Shown here: in pieces, positions 6,019 to 11,954 of the stretch
How positions within the stretch are numbered: the stretch's first letter is position 1
How the letters are laid out: every line of letters begins with the position of its first letter
Source: an uncultured Rhodospirillales bacterium
GTDB taxonomy: Bacteria > Pseudomonadota > Alphaproteobacteria > Rhodospirillales > 2-02-FULL-58-16
Direction of reading: 5' to 3'
Length of the DNA stretch: 11,954 bases
Assembly: GCA_913053795.1 (NCBI GenBank)
Contig: CAJXGZ010000040.1
Span: 1-11,954, forward strand
The notes under the pieces: model-generated
The model's input: only the letters and a program-made list of their open reading frames with translations
Database searches by the model: none
What the model was told of the DNA's origin: nothing
Made by a program: the position numbers and the translations under genes

Positions 6019-6089
6019 GTCCAAAATTCCGGCAAATTTTTTTGTGCGCTTATTGCGCTCTTAAACGGGCGCCGGGAAAATATGCCCGA

Positions 6090-6113
6090 CGCTTTGACCC
6101 CCGCTTTGACCCC
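6090..6113 (+). repeat. Tandem repeat, two perfect 12-base units
   Basis: CGCTTTGACCCC occurs twice head to tail (6090-6101 and 6102-6113). It is followed by a degenerate related stretch containing CGTGTTGA and CGCGTTGACGGGG. CCCCGT (6111-6116) can pair with ACGGGG (6134-6139). The function is unknown. It could be replication slippage or a pair of binding sites upstream of dapF. Confidence 0.6.
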
Positions 6114-6254
6114 CGTGTTGAAATGACGCGTTGACGGGGACTTCCGCCTCATTTTATTTGGATTGGCGGTCCCCTGTTTCCTTGTTGAAGGCAGAGTCGT
6201 ATATAGTCGGTCATGACATTATCACGACGCCAATAACTTCCCGGATGGACTCTT

Positions 6255-7100
6255 ATGTCGGAATTGCCATTCATTAAAATGCACGGCCTGGGCAACGATT
6301 TCGTGGTGCTGGACGCCCGCCGGAAGTCGCTTGAGCTGAATGCGGCGCAAGTGCGCGTTATCGCCGACAGGCGCGTTGGCGTGGGCTGTGACCAAGTGAT
6401 CACCATCGAACCCCCAAGGGACGGCAAGGCGGATGTCTTTATGCGCATTCGCAACTCAGACGGCGGCGAAGTTTCAACTTGCGGCAACGCCGCCAGATGC
6501 ATCGCCGACCTGGTCATGCAGGAAAACAACTCGGATACGGCGGTCATCGAGACCGCGGCGGGGCTGCTCAACGCAAAGAATGTTGGCGGCGGCATGATAA
6601 GCGTCGACATGGGACCGGCCCGGCTGGACTGGCGCCATATCCCCTTGACCCCCTCCCTCATGACCAAGTCCTCGGACACCCTGCATCTGGATGTGGCGGC
6701 CGGTCCTTTCAGTGATCCGGCGGCGGTGGGCATGGGCAACCCCCACGCCGTTTTTTTCGTCGAGAACGCCGAAGCGGCCCCTTTGGAGACCTTCGGGCCG
6801 GAGCTTGAACGCCACCCCATGTTTCCCGAAGGCGTCAACGTCGGGGCCGCCCAAGTGATCTCGACCAGTGAAATCCGCTTGCGCGTATGGGAGCGCGGCT
6901 CCGGACTCACCCGGGCCTGCGGCAGCGGCGCCTGCGCCGCCGTGGTGGCGGCCAACCGGCGCGGCCTCTCGGGCCGCGAAGCCGATGTTATTGTCGACGG
7001 CGGACGCCTGAATATCGAATGGACGGCCAATGATCATGTGTTGATGCGCGGACCGGCGGCTGTCAGCTTTATCGGCTCGATGAGCGATTCCCTGCTATGA
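6255..7100 (+). CDS. dapF: Diaminopimelate epimerase
   Basis: DapF interconverts LL- and meso-diaminopimelate, the penultimate step of lysine synthesis and the source of the peptidoglycan cross-linking residue. It is a cofactor-independent cytosolic two-base enzyme. The two catalytic cysteines are visible: Cys76 in STCGNAARC and Cys222 in RACGSGACAAV. The N-terminus FIKMHGLGNDFVVLD and GMGNPHAVFFVE (159-170) are family hallmarks. At 281 residues the length is normal. The ATG at 6255 gives a standard N-terminus; a GGATGGA stretch at 6243-6249 may serve as ribosome-binding site. It opens the operon, and its TGA overlaps the mtaB ATG by four bases. Confidence 0.97.
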   Translation: MSELPFIKMHGLGNDFVVLDARRKSLELNAAQVRVIADRRVGVGCDQVITIEPPRDGKADVFMRIRNSDGGEVSTCGNAARCIADLVMQENNSDTAVIETAAGLLNAKNVGGGMISVDMGPARLDWRHIPLTPSLMTKSSDTLHLDVAAGPFSDPAAVGMGNPHAVFFVENAEAAPLETFGPELERHPMFPEGVNVGAAQVISTSEIRLRVWERGSGLTRACGSGACAAVVAANRRGLSGREADVIVDGGRLNIEWTANDHVLMRGPAAVSFIGSMSDSLL

Positions 7101-8392
7101 GCGCCGCCAAGGACACGCCGCCCAGGGAAGCGGCAAGGGTCGTCACCCTTGGCTGCCGTCTCAACACCTTCGAATCTGAAGTGATTCGCGAGCAAGCCCA
7201 GGCCGCGGGCGTCACCGACGCGGTGATCGTCAACACCTGCGCGGTCACCGCCGAGGCCGAGCGCCAGTCGCGCCAGACCATCCGCCGCTTGCGCCGCGAA
7301 CAGCCCAAGGCGCGCATTATCGTCACCGGATGCGCCGCCCAGATCGCGCCGGAGAAATTCGCCGGCATGGATGAAGTGGACCGGGTGGTGGGCAACGCCG
7401 AAAAACTGGACATGAAGGTTTTGTCCGGCAAGGACCCGGCGCTGGCGTTTTCCGGCATCTTGGCGGGCGATGGGGCGGGCGGCGAGGCGGGCGCGAATTT
7501 CACGGCGCCTATCCTCGGCGGCTTCAAGGACAGGACCCGCGCCTTCGTTCAGGTTCAGCAGGGCTGCGGCCATCGGTGCTCTTTTTGCATCGTTCCATTC
7601 GCCCGCGGCCCCAACCACAGCGCCCCCGAAGCGCGGATTATCGAGCAAGCGCGAAGACTGGCCGCCAACGGCCACAGGGAAATCGTGCTGACCGGCGCCG
7701 ACGTCTCTTCCTATGGCGTCGACGTCAACGGCCGTCCCGGCCTTGGCCATTTGGCCGGACGCCTGCTCAGGGACGTTCCGGAGCTTGAGCGCCTGCGCCT
7801 TACGTCGCTGGACCCGGCGATCTGGGACGACGCCTTGTTCGAGCTGCTGACCGAGGAGCCCCGGTTCATGCCGCACCTTCATTTGAGTCTGCAATCAGGC
7901 AGCGACGTTATCCTCAAGCGCATGAAGCGCCGTCATTCCAGGGCTTCGGCCCTTGATCTCTGCAATCGGGCGCGCCGCGCCCGGCCCGGCGTCACCTTCG
8001 GCGCCGACCTGATCGCCGGCTTTCCCACCGAGACCGGGGCGATGTTCGGCGAAACCCTGTCCGCCATTGAGGATTTTGGGCTGACTTATCTTCATGTGTT
8101 TCCCTATTCCAAGAGGCCCGGCGTTGCGGCGGCGCGCATGCCCCAGGTTCCGGCTCGGGAACGCAAGCGCCGCGCCGCCGCATTGCGCCAAGCGGGCGAC
8201 CGGGCGCTGGCGCGGTATTTGGAGTCCCAAGTCGGCGCCCAAGCCCGCGTGCTTGTGGAAAAGGACAGGCGCGGCCACTCGGCGCATTTCGCGCCGGTCA
8301 GCTTGGCCTTTGACTCAACGCCCGGGGTTATTCTCGACGTAAACGTTACGGCGGTCGAGGACGGACGCCTGATTGGTGAAAAACCGACATGA
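7097..8392 (+). CDS. mtaB: tRNA (t6A37) methylthiotransferase MtaB
   Basis: MtaB is a radical-SAM enzyme that adds a methylthio group to t6A at position 37 of tRNAs reading ANN codons, aiding decoding. The N-terminal methylthiotransferase domain has its three cluster cysteines, Cys20 (TLGCRLN), Cys48 (NTCAVT) and Cys79 (TGCAAQ). The radical-SAM cluster motif is CGHRCSFC (Cys157, Cys161, Cys164). LHLSLQSGSDVILKRMKRRH and the following ADLIAGFPTE are typical of the family. A short TRAM-like tail follows (about residues 385-431). GCRLN rather than GCQMN or GCALN favours MtaB over MiaB or RimO. At 431 residues it is full length. It is ATGA-coupled to dapF upstream and ftsY downstream, an order often seen in alphaproteobacteria. 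Confidence 0.95.
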   Translation: MSAAKDTPPREAARVVTLGCRLNTFESEVIREQAQAAGVTDAVIVNTCAVTAEAERQSRQTIRRLRREQPKARIIVTGCAAQIAPEKFAGMDEVDRVVGNAEKLDMKVLSGKDPALAFSGILAGDGAGGEAGANFTAPILGGFKDRTRAFVQVQQGCGHRCSFCIVPFARGPNHSAPEARIIEQARRLAANGHREIVLTGADVSSYGVDVNGRPGLGHLAGRLLRDVPELERLRLTSLDPAIWDDALFELLTEEPRFMPHLHLSLQSGSDVILKRMKRRHSRASALDLCNRARRARPGVTFGADLIAGFPTETGAMFGETLSAIEDFGLTYLHVFPYSKRPGVAAARMPQVPARERKRRAAALRQAGDRALARYLESQVGAQARVLVEKDRRGHSAHFAPVSLAFDSTPGVILDVNVTAVEDGRLIGEKPT

Positions 8393-9309
8393 AGGGTTGG
8401 TTTAATCGGCTAAAGGACGGTTTAAGCCGCAGTTCGACAAAGCTGAAGTCCGGCGTCGGCGGCCTGCTTACCAAGCGCAAGCTGGATGATGAAACCCTGG
8501 AGGCGCTGGAGGAGGTTCTGATCGCTTCGGACCTGGGCGTCTCCTGCGCCGCCAAGCTGGCCCAGGCGCTGGCCAATAAGCGTTTCGGGACGGAGGTCCC
8601 CGAGCTTGAGGCGCGCGCCGTCCTCGCCGAGGCGGCGGCGGAAATTTTGGCGCCGGTGGCCAAGCCTTTCACCGTCGACGGCGCCCACAAGCCCCACGTG
8701 GCGCTGGTGTGCGGCGTCAACGGCAGCGGCAAGACCACCACTATCGGCAAGATGGCCAAGCAGCTTGGCGACGATGGCCTGTCGGTGATGATCGCCGCCT
8801 GCGACACCTTCCGCGCGGCGGCGGTGGAGCAGTTGGCCAAATGGGCCGAGCGCGCCGGCTGTCCGATGGTCTCGGGCGCGCCCGGCGCCGACGCCGCCGG
8901 GCTCGCCTTCGAGGCTTTGGAAAAGGCCAAGGCGGAGGGCGTCGACGTGCTGATGATCGACACCGCCGGGCGGCTGCACAACAAGACCGGCCTGATGGAG
9001 GAGCTGCAAAAGATGGTGCGCGTCCTGAAAAAGCTGGACCCGGCGGCGCCCCATGACTGCTTGCTGGTGCTGGAGGCCACCGTCGGCCAGAACGCCCATA
9101 ATCAAGTGGAGACATTCAAGGAAATGGTGGACGTCAGCGGCTTGATCATGACCAAGCTGGACGGCGCCGCCAAGGGCGGCGTGGTGGTGGCCCTGGCCGA
9201 AAGGTTCGGCCTGCCCATGCACGCCGTCGGCGTCGGCGAAGCCTTAGAGGACCTTCGCCCCTTCGACGCTCATGTCTTCGCCCGTTCTCTGATGGGGCTA
9301 GAGGATTGA
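8389..9309 (+). CDS. ftsY: FtsY, signal recognition particle receptor GTPase
   Basis: FtsY docks SRP-ribosome complexes at the inner membrane and, through paired GTP hydrolysis with Ffh, hands nascent membrane proteins to SecYEG. The NG domain is complete: helical N domain about 25-95, P-loop GVNGSGKTT (109-117), insertion-box region DTFRAAAVEQL (139-149), DTAGR (191-195), TKLD (255-258) and the closing GVGEALEDLRPFD. The N-terminal acidic A domain is essentially absent. Instead there is a short basic start (MKGWFNRLKDGLSRSSTKLK) that could bind lipid as an amphipathic helix, a common form in alphaproteobacteria. The protein has 306 residues. The ATG overlaps the mtaB TGA. Confidence 0.97.
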   Translation: MKGWFNRLKDGLSRSSTKLKSGVGGLLTKRKLDDETLEALEEVLIASDLGVSCAAKLAQALANKRFGTEVPELEARAVLAEAAAEILAPVAKPFTVDGAHKPHVALVCGVNGSGKTTTIGKMAKQLGDDGLSVMIAACDTFRAAAVEQLAKWAERAGCPMVSGAPGADAAGLAFEALEKAKAEGVDVLMIDTAGRLHNKTGLMEELQKMVRVLKKLDPAAPHDCLLVLEATVGQNAHNQVETFKEMVDVSGLIMTKLDGAAKGGVVVALAERFGLPMHAVGVGEALEDLRPFDAHVFARSLMGLED

Positions 9310-9322
9310 GGATTGAGAAGGA

Positions 9323-9919
9323 ATGTTACGGGTCGAAAACCTATCCAGGCCGGGTCTTGAACCGGCGTCCTTGACCATCGGCGCCGGGGAGTGCGTCGCC
9401 CTTTCCGGGCCATCGGGGGCGGGCAAGACGCTGCTTCTCAGAGCCATCGCCGACCTCGATCCCAATCGGGGCGTGGTCAGCCTTAACGGCGAATCCAGGG
9501 AATCCATGCCGGCGCCCCATTGGCGGCGGAAAGTCGCCTACCTGCCCGCCGAGTCCGGGTGGTGGTCGGAAAAAGTCGGCGAGCACTTCTTGGATATGGC
9601 GGCGGCGGTGCCGCTGATCGAGCGCCTCGGCCTCGGCGCCGGGGCCGCCGACTGGCCGGTCGCCCGGCTGTCCACGGGCGAGCGCCAGCGCCTGGCGCTG
9701 GCCCGGGCGCTGGCCCTAACCCCCCTGGCGCTGCTGCTCGACGAGCCGACCTCGGGCCTCGATCCGGAGGCGACGGCGAGGGTCGAGGAGTTGCTCGCGG
9801 AACGCCTCGGCGAAGGAGCGTCGATGCTGCTTGTCAGCCACGACGCCCGGCAAGCTGGGCGGTTCGCCGAGAGGAGCTTCTCTATGAAGCTTGGCCGCCT
9901 CGCCGAGACCGGACCATGA
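9323..9919 (+). CDS. ABC transporter ATP-binding protein (FetA/YbbL-like partner of a UPF0014 permease)
   Basis: This 198-residue single-domain ABC ATPase has Walker A GPSGAGKT (29-36), a signature LSTGERQR (116-123) in place of the usual LSGGQ, Walker B LALLLDEPTSGLD (135-147) and switch His173. The Q-loop position reads YLPAESGWW (73-81), with no glutamine at the expected site. The domain is shorter than most importer ATPases, as in FetA. It is coupled to the next gene by an ATGA overlap. The downstream permease identifies it as the ATPase of a FetAB-like exporter, implicated in iron efflux and peroxide tolerance in E. coli; that function is inferred here. GAG at 9315-9317 within GAGAAGG is a usable ribosome-binding site, 13 bases after the ftsY stop. 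Confidence 0.88.
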   Translation: MLRVENLSRPGLEPASLTIGAGECVALSGPSGAGKTLLLRAIADLDPNRGVVSLNGESRESMPAPHWRRKVAYLPAESGWWSEKVGEHFLDMAAAVPLIERLGLGAGAADWPVARLSTGERQRLALARALALTPLALLLDEPTSGLDPEATARVEELLAERLGEGASMLLVSHDARQAGRFAERSFSMKLGRLAETGP

Positions 9920-10731
9920 GCTTCATCACCCTTGGCTACGCCGACGTCGCCCTGGCGGCCATACTGTTGATCGCCAACGCCGTCCTATCTCTGGCGCTTG
10001 GCCTTGGGCTGGCCCGGCCGTTGTTGATCGCCGCCGTGCGGATGGTCGTCCAGCTGCTGCTGATCGGTCTGGTCTTGAAGGCGTTGTTCGCGCTCGCCTC
10101 GCCGCTTTGGACCGGGGTGGCGGTGGCCGTCATGATGCTGGTCGCCAGCCGCGAGATCATGGCCCGCCAGCAACGCCGGCTGCGAGGCGCCTGGGGCTTC
10201 GGCCTCGGCGCCGCCTCCATGATGAGCGCCGGCCTCATCGTCACCGTGCTCGCCTTGACCACGGCGATCAGGCCCGACCCCTGGTACGACCCGCGCTACG
10301 CCCTGCCGCTGCTCGGCATGGTGCTTGGCAACACCATGAACGGGGTGTCGTTGGCGCTCTTCACCATGTTCAACGCCGCGTCCCGCGAGCGCACGGCCAT
10401 CGAGGCCCGGCTGGCGCTGGGCGAGGAGCGCGGCGAGGCCCTGGCGGGACCGCGCCAGGAGGCGCTGCGCGCCGGGTTGACGCCGATCATCAATTCCATG
10501 TCGGTATCCGGCGTCGTCGCCCTGCCCGGCATGATGACCGGCCAGATCCTGGCCGGCGTCGATCCGGTGGAGGCGGTCAAGTACCAGCTTTTGATCATGT
10601 TCCTGATCGCCGGGGGCACCGGATTCGGGGTGCTGGCGGCGGTGTTCGGGGGCTTGCGCCGGCTCACCGACGAGCGCCACCGGCTGCGGCTGGACCGGCT
10701 GATGGGGCTGAAAGAGAAGCCGCGGGCTTAA
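9916..10731 (+). CDS. ABC transporter permease, FetB/YbbM (UPF0014) family
   Basis: This 271-residue integral membrane protein has about seven hydrophobic helices: near 8-30, 34-56, 62-78, 95-118, 128-152, 195-215 and 225-246. Family signatures are LPLLGMVLGNTMNGVSLALF (130-149) and VALPGMMTGQILAG (201-214), with a conserved cytoplasmic stretch between them (ASRERTAIEARLALG). The UPF0014 family includes E. coli FetB, part of an iron exporter. I take the ATG at 9916, which overlaps the upstream ATPase TGA. The longer open frame to 9520 runs through the ATPase gene and encodes implausible Arg-rich sequence. The gene ends by sharing bases of its stop with the convergent TerB-like gene. Confidence 0.9.
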   Translation: MSFITLGYADVALAAILLIANAVLSLALGLGLARPLLIAAVRMVVQLLLIGLVLKALFALASPLWTGVAVAVMMLVASREIMARQQRRLRGAWGFGLGAASMMSAGLIVTVLALTTAIRPDPWYDPRYALPLLGMVLGNTMNGVSLALFTMFNAASRERTAIEARLALGEERGEALAGPRQEALRAGLTPIINSMSVSGVVALPGMMTGQILAGVDPVEAVKYQLLIMFLIAGGTGFGVLAAVFGGLRRLTDERHRLRLDRLMGLKEKPRA

Positions 10732-11135
10732 AGCGCGCCCTTTTCCGAAATCAGCTCTTGCAGGCGCGCCTTTGGGACGCCCAGCGCCTTGGCGATATTA
10801 TTGAGCAATTCAATCTCAGGCTTCACCAATTCCTGATCGGACTTTGCGGCGAAAATGGCGGCGCGGATCAGAACTTCCCTGGTCTCGCCGGGGAACTCGC
10901 CCTTTATGCTTTCCAGGTAAGCGCTAAGCGAGTTCTCGCCGCCGCCGGCGGCAAGCGCCAGCCCGGCGATTTGATGGGCGCCGATGGCGTCGCCGGTGAA
11001 GCGCGTGCAAAATTCGGCGATGTCCTCGAACCCGGTCTCGTCAAGATCACCGTTGGCCATGGCCATGGTCGCCGTCACCTTAAGCAGTGCGCCTTTAAGA
11101 AGCTCCGCCGTTTTAACGATTTCGTCCGCGTCCAT
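10728..11135 (-). CDS. TerB-like domain protein
   Basis: This 135-residue all-helical cytosolic protein resembles the TerB/TerB-like (tellurite resistance B) fold. An Asp-rich NGDLDETGFEDI (28-39) and AAKSDQELVKPEIELLNNIA (96-115) match the paired acidic, metal-binding helix motifs of that family. TerB proteins are linked to metal or stress responses, but single-domain versions are widespread and mostly uncharacterised. No other ter genes are visible, so tellurite resistance should not be assumed. The ATG is the complement of 11133-11135; the Shine-Dalgarno is weak. It lies 32 bases after the glycosyltransferase stop on the same strand and may be its operon partner. Its stop codon overlaps that of the convergent permease. 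Confidence 0.75.
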   Translation of the reverse strand: MDADEIVKTAELLKGALLKVTATMAMANGDLDETGFEDIAEFCTRFTGDAIGAHQIAGLALAAGGGENSLSAYLESIKGEFPGETREVLIRAAIFAAKSDQELVKPEIELLNNIAKALGVPKARLQELISEKGAL

Positions 11136-11167
11136 GTCCCATTATCCAAAGATCCCGTCCTTCGAGG

Positions 11168-11954
11168 TTATTGACGTTTTTTATGGACCTTACGTTTTCC
11201 TTTCGCCGCGTCAAGCGCAGCCGGTTTTTCGCCGCCGCGCCAACGTTTCCAGATGGTCAGGTAGGCGTTTTCCACATCCCTTGCGAAGCGGCCGTAAACG
11301 TCCCGGATTCGCGTGCGCATATCCGTTAACCGCGGCCGCCGCCGCGCCCCGTCAACGGCGATCCGGCGGTAGTCCTCGGCGCTTTCGGCGATCCATGAAT
11401 CGAGGCCAAGGGGGCGGCAGGTGAAGGATATCTGCCTGCCGATGATTTTCGAGGAATCCAGCAGGCCGACCACGGGAGTCCCCATCCACAAACTCTCAAG
11501 GGTGGTGATTCCGCCGCCCTGGGGGAAGGCGTCCAGGCAAATATCCACCCGGTTGTAGGTCCTAAGATGCTCGGCGTGGGAGGTCCCGCCGAGAAGGATC
11601 AGGCGGTCTTTTACGATCCCGCGGTCTGAAAAAAAGTCCAGGATTCCTTGGCGGATGGAGGCCTCGCTCATTTGCTCGGCCTTGATCAACAGCCGTGAAT
11701 CCTCCACCTCTAGCAATATCCGCGCCCACAGAGCCAGCGCCTCTTCGCATACTTTTGAGAACCTGTTGAGGCTGCCGAAGGTCACCGGCCCGCTTTGCCG
11801 GCTGAGAGGTGCATCCGGCGGCGGCAGAAATCCGAAATAGGTCTCCAGGTAGATCGGCTTCTCGGGGATCATGGACTCTTCCTTGGGCGGCGTCGCGAAC
11901 GCCGTCGTCAGGCGGTAGTCGATGGTGGAGAGTCCCGGCGGCATGTGGCCGACG
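11168..11954 (-). CDS. OGT/SPINDLY-type glycosyltransferase, C-terminal part (runs off the window)
   Basis: About 261 residues are visible, matching the catalytic half of the GT41 O-GlcNAc-transferase-like family that transfers a sugar from UDP-sugar to proteins. Hallmarks are GLSTIDYRLT at the start, VTFGSLNRFSKV, RLILLGG, and the sugar-nucleotide segment LDAFPQGGGITTLESLWMG with GTPVVGL. The frame stays open to the window edge (Val-Gly-His precede the first Met), so the ATG at 11944 is internal. The missing part probably carries the family's TPR repeats. The C-terminal tail is Lys-rich (KGKRKVHKKRQ). Bacterial members often glycosylate surface or flagellar proteins; the acceptor is unknown. 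Confidence 0.88.
   Translation of the reverse strand, partial: VGHMPPGLSTIDYRLTTAFATPPKEESMIPEKPIYLETYFGFLPPPDAPLSRQSGPVTFGSLNRFSKVCEEALALWARILLEVEDSRLLIKAEQMSEASIRQGILDFFSDRGIVKDRLILLGGTSHAEHLRTYNRVDICLDAFPQGGGITTLESLWMGTPVVGLLDSSKIIGRQISFTCRPLGLDSWIAESAEDYRRIAVDGARRRPRLTDMRTRIRDVYGRFARDVENAYLTIWKRWRGGEKPAALDAAKGKRKVHKKRQ

Larger units (their letters stand above)
5946..6254. other. Non-coding gap upstream of dapF
   Basis: About 309 bases separate the small acidic gene from dapF. Besides the terminator-like hairpin, the gap holds a second T-run (about 6027-6033), a GCGC-TTATT-GCGC mini-hairpin near 6046-6058, and a tandem 12-base repeat at 6090-6113. The dapF promoter must lie here; I cannot pick it with confidence (TATATA near 6199 is one candidate -10). 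A minus-strand reading frame at 5961-6152 has no family resemblance and no ribosome-binding site, so I treat it as spurious. Confidence 0.5.

Noticed and set aside
5961..6152. 63-codon minus-strand frame in the gap before dapF
   Set aside because: It has no ribosome-binding site or family match, and its GVKAGVKA repeat is simply the tandem 12-mer read in frame. It also overlaps the terminator-like hairpin.
7034..7894. Minus-strand open frame opposite mtaB
   Set aside because: It is antisense to the MtaB cysteine motifs with no domain or ribosome-binding site.
8422..9222. Minus-strand open frame opposite ftsY
   Set aside because: It is antisense to all FtsY motifs and rich in His, Gln and Gly with no recognisable domain, so it is a shadow frame.
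9520..9915. Upstream extension of the permease open frame
   Set aside because: It runs entirely through the ABC ATPase gene in another frame and encodes Arg/Gly-rich sequence with no permease homology. The real start is the ATG at 9916.
10728..11135. Tellurite-resistance gene cluster
   Set aside because: Only a single TerB-like domain gene is present and no terZ, terD or terC genes are seen, so a resistance phenotype is not supported.
9891..11174. Long plus-strand open frame (427 codons)
   Set aside because: It overlaps the well-supported permease in another frame and the TerB-like gene on the opposite strand. Its Arg/Gly/His-rich composition is typical of GC-rich shadow frames.

Overview
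The window is a GC-rich bacterial chromosome segment that looks alphaproteobacterial and probably Rhodospirillales-like. The evidence is the gene order dapF-mtaB-ftsY, an MsrPQ pair with alphaproteobacterial-style sequences, a CHAD/ParA gene pair, an SPINDLY/OGT-type glycosyltransferase, and a possible CtrA-type TTAA-N7-TTAA site. The assignment rests on recognised protein families and gene order only, since no 16S or other marker is present.

Left part (1-3033). A minus-strand operon encodes the periplasmic methionine-sulfoxide repair system MsrP (Tat-exported molybdoenzyme) and MsrQ (haem membrane partner). Divergent from it is a Nudix hydrolase. Just after the Nudix stop codon lies a compact RAYT unit: an IS200-like HUH transposase gene between two inverted, near-identical GGGGTCAGGCCCC hairpins. 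A 10-bp direct repeat brackets the unit. Removing the unit plus one repeat copy leaves the Nudix and ParA genes converging with their stop codons two bases apart, which suggests a fairly recent insertion.

Centre (3031-5660). A minus-strand pair encodes a 532-residue degenerate-CYTH plus CHAD protein followed by an orphan ParA/MinD-type ATPase with no ParB nearby. CHAD domains bind polyphosphate and ParA ATPases position cargo, so the pair is a candidate granule- or cargo-positioning module. An AT-richer stretch then holds a short acidic orphan protein with its own promoter-like and CtrA-like signals, a terminator-like hairpin, and about 300 bases without a convincing gene.

Right part (6255-11954). 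A tightly packed plus-strand operon runs dapF (lysine/peptidoglycan precursor), mtaB (tRNA ms2t6A37 methylthiotransferase), ftsY (SRP receptor), then an ATPase and a FetB/UPF0014-type permease of an ABC transporter. Three of its four junctions are 4-base ATGA overlaps. It meets, stop to stop, a minus-strand TerB-like gene. Upstream of that gene is the 3' part of an OGT/SPINDLY-type glycosyltransferase gene that runs off the window.
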